Shown here one piece after another: positions 47,349 through 59,883 of a DNA stretch of 64,000 nucleotides. Position 1 is the stretch's first letter. Each line of letters begins with the position of its first letter. The notes beneath the pieces were generated by a model, which ran no database searches, was not told where the DNA came from, and was given only the letters and a program-made list of their open reading frames with translations. The position numbers were made by a program, and so were the translations under genes. The DNA is from Paraphysoderma sedebokerense (lineage: Eukaryota; Blastocladiomycota; Physodermatomycetes; Physodermatales; Physodermataceae), in assembly GCA_025602915.1 (NCBI GenBank), contig JAHLJZ010000008.1, positions 434,001-498,000 of the forward strand. Direction: 5' to 3'.

Positions 47349-49088
47349 ATGACCGTCGAAACTCTTGATGTCGAATATTCCGAGTTCTGGCAAACCAGCG
47401 AAATTAACGCTAGGAACGCCAAAAGAACAACCGTACCCGTCCCTCCCTATCCCGTGCACGGCGCCGGTTTCCATCAATTCTCTTCAAACCAGTTGTGGGC
47501 TGTCACCTTTGGCTCCCCAGCTGTTCTCTTGTATCTTTTCTCCATATCGCTGAAATGGTACCCCATCGCTCTCCTCCTCCTCGGCTTCCCTGCCTTTGCC
47601 CTCAACTTCTACATGACTTCACAATACATGTCTGCTCCCCCATCAGATATCAAACTGCCCGGTAAACCCCTTGAAGAATACATGGAAATCAAAGACCCTG
47701 AACTTCGCGCCAAATACCATGGCTACACCAAAATTCCCATAGAAACTGCTTTTGAAGCCTACTTTGATGGAAAACTTGACTTTAAAGGAGACATTTTTGA
47801 AGTATTCGAACGTCGTTATGATTGGGCTTCCTTCAACTTCACCGCTAGTCACGTTAAATTCTTTTTGACTCAATGGATCCCTGAAACCATCTGGCATTCT
47901 CGTAAACAAGACGCTGATCAAGTCCGTGAACACTACGATCGTGGTGATGATTTCTACGCTGGTTTCCTCGGCCCCCGTATGATTTACACCTCCGGTAACA
48001 TTAGCAACCCCGACAAACGCGAATCCCTTGAAGAACTTCAGGACAACAAATTGGAACTCGTCTCTAAACTCATGAAATTCAAACCCGGTGACCGTCATCT
48101 CGATATTGGTTGCGGTTGGGGTACTCTTGCTGTCCACGCCGCTAAAAATTACGGAACTCAATCAACTGGTGTTACACTCGGCCGTAATCAAACCGAATTT
48201 GGCAGCCGCAGAGCCAAGGAAAATGGTGTTGAAAATAATGTTAATATTTTATGTATGGATTATAGAGATATTCCCAAGCAAAAGTTCGATAAGATTACCT
48301 GTTTAGAAATGGCTGAACATGTCGGTGTTCGAAAATTCCAAGATTTTTTGGTACAAGTTAGAGAAATGATGGAAGATGATGGTTTGTTTTACCTGCAAAT
48401 TGCTGGTTTGAGAAGGTACGAATATTTTCTATTCCGTCAATTCTATTTGTTCTAGCTGATATCTGACTGTACTTGTCTTTTGTTTATTAGACCGTAAGTT
48501 GACGAAAATTCTTTGAAGGCCACCTTATTGCTGATTTCTCATTTTAACTCTTGTCTCTTATCTCTTTTCTGTTGATGTTCTCCCATATCTAGTTGGACGT
48601 AAGTGTTATACATTCTTACCAAATTTGCCATGATTCTTTCTGACTCGTTCATTCATAGTTTTGAAGACTTCAATTGGGGTCTCTTCATGGCCAAGTACAT
48701 TTTCCCCGGTGCCGATGCTTCATGCCCTCTCAACTGGTTCGTACTATTCCCCCATGTCAATACTACAATCCACCGTTTTTAACACTTTCGTCTGTCTGTC
48801 TTTAGGGTTATCAACCAATTAGAATACGCCGGATTCGAAGTCCAAACCATGGATACCATCGGTGTTCACTACTCTGCCACCATTGAGCGTTGGTACCGTA
48901 ACTGGCAATTCAACAGAGCCAGATTGGCCGAACGTTACGACGAAAGATGGATCCGTGTCTGGGAAATCTTCTTGGCTTGGAGTTCCATCATTGCCAGACA
49001 AGGTAGCGCCACCTGCTACCAAATCGTCGCCCACAAGAACACCAACAAATTCAATAGAGTGGGTTTGACAATGAAGAAGGTGGAGTAA
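47349..49088 (+). CDS. Sphingolipid C9-methyltransferase (CFA synthase family), with 3-nt and 6-nt microexons
   Basis: The enzyme adds the C9 methyl group to the long-chain base of fungal glucosylceramides using S-adenosylmethionine, at ER membranes. Exons: 47349-48415, 48491-48493, 48593-48598, 48659-48736, 48806-49088. Two hydrophobic segments (LWAVTFGSPAVLLYLFSISL, WYPIALLLLGFPAFALNFYM) are followed by the methyltransferase: REHYDRGDDFYAGFLG, MIYTSGNIS, the SAM motif HLDIGCGWGTLAVHAA, CLEMAEHVGVRKF and YLQIAGLRR. The segment PWTFEDFNWGLFMAKYIFPG needs two microexons (ACC and TTGGAC) to be read; without them the conserved W and FED are lost. The end has YSATIERWYRNW and SATCYQIV. Codon choice favours C-ending codons in the first half, fitting high expression. 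A start at 47310 is possible if the leader intron is not used. Confidence 0.92.
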
Positions 49089-51248
49089 ACTTATGTGCGT
49101 GTCGTTTAAGAGTACTCGGAATGGCGTGGTGAGTGATGATCCATTTTCACCGAATCTGCAACTAATCGAACGCCTCTAACTTTGCGACCATTCCTCTTTG
49201 TAGGCCATTGTATGAACAGTTGCCCTTTTCTGTTTCTCTTACCACAATTCTAAAACATGTACTGTACCTATAAGACAAAAAAAGTTCTTTTTATACTTTT
49301 TGTAACACATATCTTTTGTATTTGGACCCCAATTACTTTGTGTTTATTTGATCATCTACAACATTTTTTTTTTTTTACATCTATACTATCGTCTTAGTTT
49401 TTTTGTTTCCTTTTTTATTATTGCAATGATGAATTGTTCCCGCCTTTGTGAAACTGTAATAAAAAACGTTTATAGAGGTCTTTTTTTTGGAAAAAAAAAA
49501 CAAAGTAAACTCTCCCGTTCGATTTGCCAGACTTGGTGGCGACCCCTTTCATATTCGACACTCGTTGCCTTAGTTGTTCGCGCCTTCATTGGTACGTGTT
49601 GGGTGGGGACTGGGGTGACCGCCAAACTATTTTTTTCGAGAGATTACTAACCACTAAACCCGCAAAACTACAACCGATCGCCACACTTCACAATGAATTT
49701 TACCATCAAATCAAACCTTTTTTTTTCACCTTCACCAGCTGTACAACTATAAAAGTTACCGTCACACCGACTATTCTAGCCTGATACGGAGTTTATTCTT
49801 GAAACTTGAAACTTGAAAGTATATATATACAAAGACGAGACTCGAGTTACTTGATAGTGTATTAGATTTAACAGGTTAACACTGATTTGACAGTTGATTT
49901 AACGAGTTTGGTGGTGAAACAAACAAAAGAAAAGAAAAGGTATTGATAGACGTACGCCATGACTTTGTGCTCTCCACTTTCAAACCATACGACGCACGAA
50001 TTTTTAATTCTATCTCTTTATGTAACCCCCGGTACAAAGGAGGGAAACCATGGTACTTATCTGCCGTGGACCTGTGGTGCAGTGGGGGCTTTGGTATCGG
50101 TATACTTTTGTTCCGTTTGTGAGGATGTTAAGATTGAGTGTCGTTTGTTGTTATCATTATTGTAAGTTTAGTTCAGTGAGGAGTGAGGTAGTAAGTAGTA
50201 TATAAAGGATGAAAAGTTAAGAGCAACCGAGTAAGAGCAAGAGCGAGAGCGAGAGCAAGGGAGTTTGTGGGTTCTAGAAAGGTGAAAAAGGAAAAGCAAA
50301 GAAATCAATCTTGAGGTGTGATTTTTCATTGTGTGGTTGATTTTTCTGTTGGCGTTTGGTTATAAGTATTGTGATGTGAAGCTGTGGTTACTGAGAGTTG
50401 AAAAGGTTGAAAAAGTCGAGGTAGTTGAGCACGTTGAAGTGAGTGACGTTCCGATTTAGTTTTGAATGAGTGTTCTGTACTGTTTTTTTTTTGTTTCTGT
50501 GTAGTCAAACAACGAAAGAGGACTACAGGATGAGGGATGTCAGTCTAACTAGCTCAACATGACGATTTGAACGTTTGAACTCCTGTTTTTGGTGTGTTTG
50601 TTTCTTCGGATGGTATGGTGCTTGTGGTGCTGGTAAGTCACAAGTTTTGATTCGTTTAACATGTGTAGTTGCGTAGTTATGTATGTCTGTTCGTAGAATG
50701 ATGATTCGGTGTTGATATCGAATATTTTGAGGAGATTGTAAAGTTTTTTGACTGTTTGATCGCTTCGTTTGCTATTGATGGGCACAGCAGACTTCGAGAT
50801 AAACAAAATGGTATGGTGATTGGTGTAGGGTTGGTGTAAGATCAGTAAAGTATGGTGTTGGGTGTGTTATAGTCCAGCTGATCTAAATTTGTGAGTTACG
50901 GAATGGATTGAGTTTATTTCTTAGTGGATAGTTGGTGGTTGATGGCATCGCCTGATGATATATCTCGATGATATAGAAGATATTAGTCGCGTACAAGAAG
51001 AAAAGAGGGAACGCGAGAATGGATTCCCTCCTGCGCGCATTCAAAGAGGGAACGCGAATTCCCTTCCGTCACTCTCTGATACCCACACTCAGACAGAATA
51101 TACACACTCTCTCAAGGATACAGACTATTGACCCAGTGTTTCCATCTTTGTGGTGAATCTCTCCAGGATGGGTATCTATCTGCTCATCCCCCGCTCGCTT
51201 GACAGTGCGACACTTCCTCCGACTATAGACTCTGACATTCTTCTGTAG
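49089..51248. other. Intergenic/leader region with homopolymers and a GAGC simple repeat
   Basis: No gene supported. The part after 49089 is the 3' UTR of the methyltransferase, with poly-T runs at 49364-49376 and A runs at 49490-49500. A short purine-rich repeat (AAGAGCAAGAGCGAGAGC, about 50232-50262) is present. The last kilobase is probably the leader of the kinase gene; two similar GAGGGAACGCGA elements occur at about 51004 and 51046. Confidence 0.45.
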
Positions 51249-53862
51249 GATACTTTTCCAAAAAGTTGTCCGACTTTAGACACAGAGTTGGATCTATCTT
51301 CTCTTACAGTGCCACGGATGCATCAGGTTTGGAATCTTGTTCTCTTCTCTTCTTCTTTTCTTCCCTTTTCCTCCCCTTCCTGCCTTTGAAGATCTGGGAT
51401 TGACGCATCTCTCTGCCCTCTGGCACAGTGAACAACAATCAATGGTTAGACTCTGGTAAGTTGACTTTTCAAGCTATAACTTCTACTCTATCGTCCACGC
51501 TATATCATGAATTAGACAGACACCATGATATGGTTTTTGTATTCTTTCTTCATCCAGACTGTAGATCACCATTGTCTCTCAGTCTATTACATTCGCGCGG
51601 ATGGCGACGCCGAGTGATCTCGCTTCACTGAGGAGAAGTTATCTGACAATCTTTTCTTCCTTGACATAGATGATTCAGAACAATACCGCCGCCTTCCACC
51701 CTGCATCCTTGTCGCAGGTAGAGAGTTGTCTCGGGATGTTCAAAGTGAGTTACCTCATTTGTCTCCTATCATTTGTTCCAAAAGTTTCCAATATTTGAAT
51801 ATTAAATTAACTGCTCCTCTTCTGTTTCTACTTAATGTAATGAATAGCTCTTCAACAAAAGTCTAAAACTAACGGTAATTTGCAATTAAATATCATGTCT
51901 CATTGGGACATTGAATGAGAGATGTTAACTTTACTCCTTCTTCCACCTCTTTAAATCTAATTAGGTACCTCCCTTGAGAGCAAGACTGCAATCAGACATC
52001 ATCTCCCAGGAAGAAAGGGGCCCGCAACTGCTAGGTTACTTGAAAATCAAGGTAAACTTGATACCCCTTACCTCTTTTTTCTGATGGATGGTTTCAACTG
52101 TGATTGTTGACCGTTCATTATCCTTCTTGTGACAGAATCGTCCAAGTTGAACGGAGGCCGGGAGAACAAGTTGGCAAAGTTACGCAAAGGTATCTTGTTT
52201 CAAGGTCTGAGTGCTTTCTTATATTTACATTGATTATTAACCTGATTTCTAGCCTGCCAAAATCTTGTGGTGGGCGGTAAAAAAGAAGAACTGAATGAAT
52301 CGGGTTGGTATTCTTGTTGCTTCTTCGTCCCTTTCTGCTGCTTGATTTAACATTAACAATTTCTACTGGCATAATTTGTAGAGTTACCCCCTTTGCCTAA
52401 AGTCTTCAAAGAGTCCGACTTTCAAAGACTAGAGCTACTTGGTAGCGGTGCTGATGGTAAAGTTTGGAAGGCCATTCATGTTGCCACCAGAAGAACGGTA
52501 CGTGGTTCTATCCTAGCCTCGCTACCGTTCACCAAGCTAACTTTGCAAACTTTAGGTTGCTCTCAAGTGCATGGTAATGCCTCCCGAATGTGAATATGTC
52601 AGCGACTTTGATCGGGTCGCATTGGGTGAAGTTCGCGCGAACCAAGTCTTGGATCATCCTGGAATCCTAAAGACTTATGGTTACTACAAACCCGCTCCTA
52701 CCGAGTTTGTCTTGGTACTGGAATACTGCGACGGTAAAACTCTTACCGCTTTATCTAAGAAGCATGGTCCTCTCAAATCCGAAACAGTTCGTAAACTGTT
52801 TGCTCAGGTCGTGGATGCTGTAGAACACTGCCATCTTGTAAGTTATCTGCTTCATTCCTGGTACTAAAGTGGAATGGTTAACTCACAAGAGTTCCCTATA
52901 GAAACGCGTTGCCCATCGCGACATCAAGTTATGTAACTTGATGGTTTCCAAGAAACAAGAACTGAAATTACTCGATTTTGGCATCTCCACCATCGTGAGC
53001 AAAAGATTCCCCGTAATGCGAGATTTCTGCGGAACCGCAACCTACATGGCCCCCGAAATCTATGCCCACCGTGGCTACACCGTGTCTGCCGAAATTTGGA
53101 GTTTGGGTGTCGCGTTATTCACTCTTCTCGCCGGTAACCTTCCCTTTGATGGGTCTGACCATGAAATCGAAGCAATGGTTCAAACTTGCGAATCACATGT
53201 CAATGGTGGCTGCGATAATACCTGTTCGCGAAAATGTAAAGTGAAATTTCCCAGCCATTTTTCTGATGGTATGTCCTTTCAATCCCACCTTTGTTTCTTC
53301 GTCGCTTTCATAGTTTCGTACTGACAAAAACGTTCATTTTCTTATTCCAGCCGCAAAAGATCTCATCGGTAGAATGTTAACCATTGATCCCGCGAAAAGG
53401 ATCACCATCAAAGAAATCAAACAACACCCATGGTGGAATGAAACCAAAAAAGAACGATTCCATTTCGTTACGCGAATGAAATATCGTATGAAACACTTAA
53501 AAGTCAAACGTCTCCGAAATAAAGTTGCCCCTGAAGTTGTCCCAGCCTTTGCGCCAGAATTTTTGCCAGAACCGATTCTTGAAATCGAAGAACAACGTGA
53601 GATACCCGGTGGTGCTGTCAATAAGAATAGGCAATGGATGTTGGGACTCGATCGCGTGTTTGGTCGTAAAGGATTCAAGAAATTGGGTGAACAAAAAATA
53701 GATAGTGCAGTAAACATTCACAATCCTGTCAATGTGAGTGACCAAGTCTCTACGAACAAGAGAGGCGGATTTTTAAGTCGGATTGTGAGGAAAGTGATTG
53801 GCGTAAAGAAGAATAAGGATTGCCGAGGCGAGAATGGTCAAGAGGGGGTAGCTGTTTTTTGA
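51249..53862 (+). CDS. Ser/Thr protein kinase (CAMK/Snf1-like) with many small N-terminal exons
   Basis: A protein kinase with a mainly disordered N-terminus. Exons that join in frame: 51249-51326, 51429-51455, 51670-51744, 51848-51874, 51965-52051, 52136-52189, 52253-52303, 52382-52497, 52556-52837, 52902-53268, 53351-53862. The true start codon lies further upstream and was not placed. The kinase domain runs from FQRLELLGSGADGKVWKA (Gly loop) through TVALKCMV (VAIK-type Lys), LVLEYCDG (hinge), AHRDIKLCNLM (catalytic loop), LLDFGIS (DFG), FCGTATYMAPEIY (activation segment) to WWNET. The DxWSxG motif reads AEIWSLGV, with Glu in place of the usual Asp. An insert CESHVNGGCDNTCSRKCKV has five Cys in the lower lobe. 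The tail is basic and ends in a VGVKKNKD stretch. Subfamily is uncertain; no substrate can be named. Confidence 0.8.
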
Positions 53863-54377
53863 GATCATTTAAAAGTGTCGACTAAATGGAGTTGAAGGAT
53901 AATGGGTGGAGAAATGTTGGGTCGTTCTGAGGCGATGTATGCTGGTGACAGAGATTGTGGGCGTGTGATGCATGTGGAATATACGGCTAGTTGACGTATT
54001 GATTGGGCAAAATGGTAATCAACTGGAAGGATATCGGTGGCAAAACGCCGTGTTAATTAATTTCAACGATTGGAACTTTAGATATTTATTTAGTACCTTT
54101 ATTTATATGTTTGTTCTTGTATGTATTCGGTTTTAGTCGTGTTTGATATTTTGTATTTAGTCTGTGCTTGAGTGCTTGAAATAAAAGCACCAGTTCAGTG
54201 CCGAGATGGCGAGGTACCCTGTGTACCTTGCTTTCTTGATGATTATATAAAAATTTTCGTCATTATAAAAACTTTGTGCCTGTCATTATCAATTCAATAT
54301 ACAATTCACCACCAAAACGACAATTCTTATTTCTTCTACATGATTTTGAATAACGCGATACTTGTATGAATCTCAGT
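53863..54377. other. Convergent intergenic region, kinase / eEFSec
   Basis: About 0.5 kb with the 3' ends of both genes. AT-rich, no coding signal. Confidence 0.5.
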
Positions 54378-57300
54378 TCATTGTACCATTTTTTTCTCCA
54401 CATCATAAACAAACCGTTTAAATCGTAACTCTAACCACGGTTTCACCATTTCTTTTTCCTCTAACACCTTTTGTTTCGTTTCGTTGTCATCTTGAGGAGT
54501 GGGGACCTTTGATTTAGACTTTTCTTTATCCCGTTTGAATTTGGACTTTGATTTTGATTTGGATTTGGATTTAGACTTCGACGTTGTTGTTTGTGACTCG
54601 GGTTCGGGAAGTATAAGGTCACTATCCTTATCGTGATGATTTGTTCCTTCTATTTCGACTTTTTCTTTTTCTTTTCGTTTTTTCTTGGATTTTGGGTCCT
54701 TTGTTTTTCTTTTTTCTTTGGATTCTTGTGATGATGATTCTGGATTGATAAATTCAGAATCATTATCGGGAGATGGACACACCGGTGTTGGGAGATTGTC
54801 CGTTATGTCGTTTGACGTGGAGGTTAGGGATAGAGGAATGGCGGGTTTGTCGGTCTCATGGTCAATTGATATTTTGAGTTGGTGGAGGTCATTGGACAAG
54901 TTTGTGTCGCTCGTGGAGTTGGAGTTGGATTCACAGGTCGGAAGAGTGGGGTTTGGAAGTAGATTGGTTTGGTCGGGGACGGTGGCTGAAGGGTAGGGTG
55001 TTGTTGAGACGGTAGGGTTGGTTGTGGAGTCGAGAGAGGTAGTGGGTGGATCGAGCTTGGGAGTTGAAAATGAGGTATCTTTTGTTTTATCTTTTTTCTC
55101 TTTTCTTTCTTTCTTTCCTTTCTTTTCCTTTTTCTTTTCTTTATCTTTTTTCGGTTTTTCGTCTTTGTGTTCGTCTTCTCCATTAAGAGCAACAACTAAA
55201 TTCTCCACTTTTTCTTTCTTTTTTTTCTCTTTTCTTTCCTTTCTCTCCCGTTTCTTTCGTTCTGCTTCTACAGCGTCAGGATCATGGTCCATATTCTCAG
55301 CGTTCCTCGCGACAAAGTTGAAGTACTCCAAAATGCTAGTGTGGATTCCCTCGGGTACATTCACAACAAATTTACCGGATGTACCGAACCGCGATTCTAT
55401 TGTTCCTGCTTGACCTGAATATCGCGTTCAAAAGCATCAATCAGGAATCCAAAAATGAAAATACGAGATATCATCGGTGCGACATGTACGAATGCGTGAG
55501 TCGTGAACCAACAGGAAAATGTGTGGAAGAAAATATGATGTTAGGAGTACAAACCAGAAGGTAATATCTCAACTTTCATTCCCAAAAATAAATCCATGTT
55601 TGTCGTCTTTTTGAATAAATCTGATCCGATTATTTTGTTGTTATCCACAACTCGATCAATTGATCCTACTCTACTTTTCCATTTGAAAATCTTCAAGTTT
55701 GATAGGGTCGTTGTTTTATAGGATTCATTCGTAAATGGATGTAAAATGTGACCATGGAATGCTAGCCTACACGTGTTGATATCTGATATGTGAAGTTAAG
55801 GTTTAAGGATTGTCCCGAAATAAAACAATGCACGGATAGCTAGAATAATAGAATATTAGAGGATTGAGAATAAAAGGATACGAATGTCAATGTCTAGTTT
55901 ACTTCCTATTATTAAACTTCCATTCAGACCAGTGCATGGATGCTCAAATTCAATCAAAGCATAATAAGATTTTCTTGCGTCGGTCTCTTGATCGGTTTGT
56001 TGTCCCAGTGAAGATTCGTACAAGTAGTCATTGCTGAAATTAAAGGTCGATGTCGTTAAATGGGCTATATCTAGAATGGTACAAGTAACGGTAAATTAGC
56101 CAACGTTGTCTTTTGACATGCGTGAAGGGGGGTTCACTTACCTTCCGGCGATTGAGAGTCTGTGACTGGATTTTCAACGGCAGAAGAAAAGAAAGATACA
56201 TTTGCTATCGTTGTTTCATGACCGACGGTGACTGATAGACCCATTTTAAGTTTGTTGACTTATATGAATCATTGGGCGAAAACATACCATGAAATTTACT
56301 GTGTGATTTTATATCACCCTTATAATACCTAACCTTGTCTACTTTTGCGATGGCGGCATACATAATTCTTACAATGCCTGGAGCAGCCACTAGCCCTCTT
56401 TCGAAAGATTTAGTGTGATCAAATTGTGTCACCAACATCCCCACACGATCACCTTGTACCGCTCTTTGAATGGATTTCTTAAACATTTGTAATCCCTTTA
56501 CTTTTTTGGTCACACGCATAGATGGTACCTCAACTGTATCATTGACAGAAACAGATCCTGATAAAACAGTGCCCGTCATGACCGTGCCTTTGCCTTTAAT
56601 TAGGAAACAGTGGTCGACGCTAAACAAAAATGGTCCGGAAGGGTTACGCGGCGGAAGGTTGATGGAATCGGATAATGTCGACAGCAAGGAGTTTAGGTGA
56701 AGCGTTTGTACAGATTCAGAGTCGAATGATGAGGATGAAGCCACGTTAGCGGAAAGTGAGATGATGGGACTTGACGCGAATTTTGTCGTTGAGAGCGCTT
56801 TTTGTATTTGTTTCGTTACCTGATACGTCATTCATAATATTGATCATTAGCTGGAAGAATAATAATTGTCAGGGAGAGAAATAACGACGACTACCTTTTG
56901 GGTATTTGCTTCACGTTCCCTTTCAGGAAACAGATCAATTTTATTAAGGACTACTATCATTTTGTCGGTAGTTATCTCCCCGATCACAAGGCATTCCGCA
57001 GTTTGTGTCTGTATTCCCTTGGTAACATCTATTACCAGGATCATAGAGTCGATGATTTGGGCACCTATGCCGTAAAGAGTGTTAAAAAGAGTGTTAACGC
57101 TATCCAATCAAAAAGTGTGGGGTTTCCACTGAACCGGTGCACGCTACCTCCGATGATCGTTTTTACGAGACTTGCATGTCCGGGGCAGTCGACTAGAGTA
57201 ATTTGAATTTTGTCATACGGTGAATCTATCCAAAGCAAGTTACAATGTAGAAGATTGTCAATTTGGTGCGGCCCGAGGTCGTGATCAAACGTGAATTTGA

Positions 57301-57626
57301 ATAGCCTTTCAATATACCTTTGAGGTGAGGAGGAATATCGAGAAGAAAAGCAGAAAATCCTAGATCCAGAGTGATCCCTCTTTGTCTACTCTGAGGATGC
57401 TTATCCAGGGACGCAGTACTCCGAATCTGAGTAAGCGCTTTTGCTGTCAACGTCGAAAGCGGTGCCTGAGTTAGTTTTGAGGCCGTATAGATGAATGAAA
57501 CGGAAATTTGAATAACTGTAATATCAATTTACCGAGAGAGGTTTTGCCAGAGTCTACATGGCCGACGATACCAATATTGACGTTCAGGATCCTCGGATCT
57601 GACGGTGTCTTATCAGAAGAAGACAT
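54378..57626 (-). CDS. Selenocysteine-specific elongation factor eEFSec (SelB-like GTPase)
   Basis: eEFSec brings Sec-tRNA to the ribosome at UGA codons that carry a SECIS element. ATG 57626 starts NVNIGIVGHVDSGKTSL (G1); splicing from 57533 to 57465 continues APLSTLTAKALTQIRSTASL, DKHPQSRQRGITLDLGFSAF (switch I). Then ITLVDCPGHASLVKTIIGG (G3), QIIDSMILVIDVTKGIQTQT, and VVLNKIDLFPE (G4). Domains 2-3 lie at about 56205-56831 and below: PFLFSVDHCFLIKGKGTVMTGTVLSG, GDRVGMLVTQFD, ERGLVAAPG, then VTVGHETTIANVSFFSS. Domain 4 follows: YYALIEFEHPCTG, IGSKLDIDI, NTCRLAFHGHIL, LFKKTTNMDLFLGMKVEI, FGTSGKFVVNVPEGIH and the final LELRFKRFVYDVEKKMVQ. Every block matches animal eEFSec in order, including the C-terminal FKRYVFDTHKRMVQ. 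A lysine/serine-rich low-complexity insertion of about 280 residues (54450-55300) interrupts domain 4. About eight exons; borders between 55400 and 56200 are approximate. Confidence 0.93.
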
Positions 57627-58085
57627 TTTCGAGGTAGGAATTATTATCTAATTAATATATATAGCAAAATATGGTCAATTTAATACAGCTCAACGTAAGA
57701 ATGGGATAGTTGTTCTAATTGTCTACGGAAATTTCAATTACTTACTGTAATAAAGATGGGCCGAACAGTTGTACAGACAACAGTGGCTCAGTCTAACTCC
57801 GGAGAGGATGGATTAAAATTGATATCACGATAATATAATTTCAAAGCGACATTTCTCAATAAAATTTATATCATTCTCGTCTCTGTCGATATCATTCTGC
57901 AACATCTAAACTTTTAGATACACACAAATATAAAGTCGCTAATTGAAGCCCGACATCATTAACAATCGCATCCACCACGCCCCGTTTCACCCATTTCAAC
58001 CCTCTCCCCGACCTCGTCTGAAATTTTATTCTTTACAACTTACATCCACATCTCTCATCGACGTAAACTTCACATAAGCTTCGAT
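57627..58085. promoter_or_regulatory. Divergent promoter region, eEFSec / Rab6
   Basis: The start codons of eEFSec (minus) and the Rab6 gene (plus) are 459 bp apart, so this stretch holds both promoters. It is AT-rich with no recognised specific site. Confidence 0.4.
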
Positions 58086-59581
<1,496 letters not shown>

Positions 59582-59883
59582 CTCATCCAACCCATTCTCT
59601 TGCACTTCCACCTCCCCTAACTGTTCCTGTCACTACACGGTCTCACTACTGTCCACTCCATATCATATACATCCTGGTATCATTGCCGTCCCCTCCTTCC
59701 TTACATTTGCTCATTGCGATGTGGTGATACCTGTAATGGTTGAAGCAAAATGAGACAAACATATATTGAATGGTGTATGAGTACAGATTTACACTCCACT
59801 CTGTCACATTTCGTGATGTAATTGTTATTAATAAAGAATTCAAAGAATGATGGATTCGGCAATAGTAATCGAGACAATAAACA

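Noticed and set aside
47643-48161. Minus-strand 172-codon frame opposite the C9-methyltransferase
   Set aside because: Antisense of a strongly codon-biased exon; peptide has no domain.
49089-51248. Retroelement or viral remnant in the methyltransferase-kinase interval
   Set aside because: No reverse transcriptase, integrase or capsid motif and no long terminal repeats were recognised; the stretch reads as UTR and leader sequence with simple repeats.
54685-55413. Plus-strand Phe/Ser-rich frames near 54.7-55.4 kb
   Set aside because: They are the antisense of the Lys-rich insertion in eEFSec.
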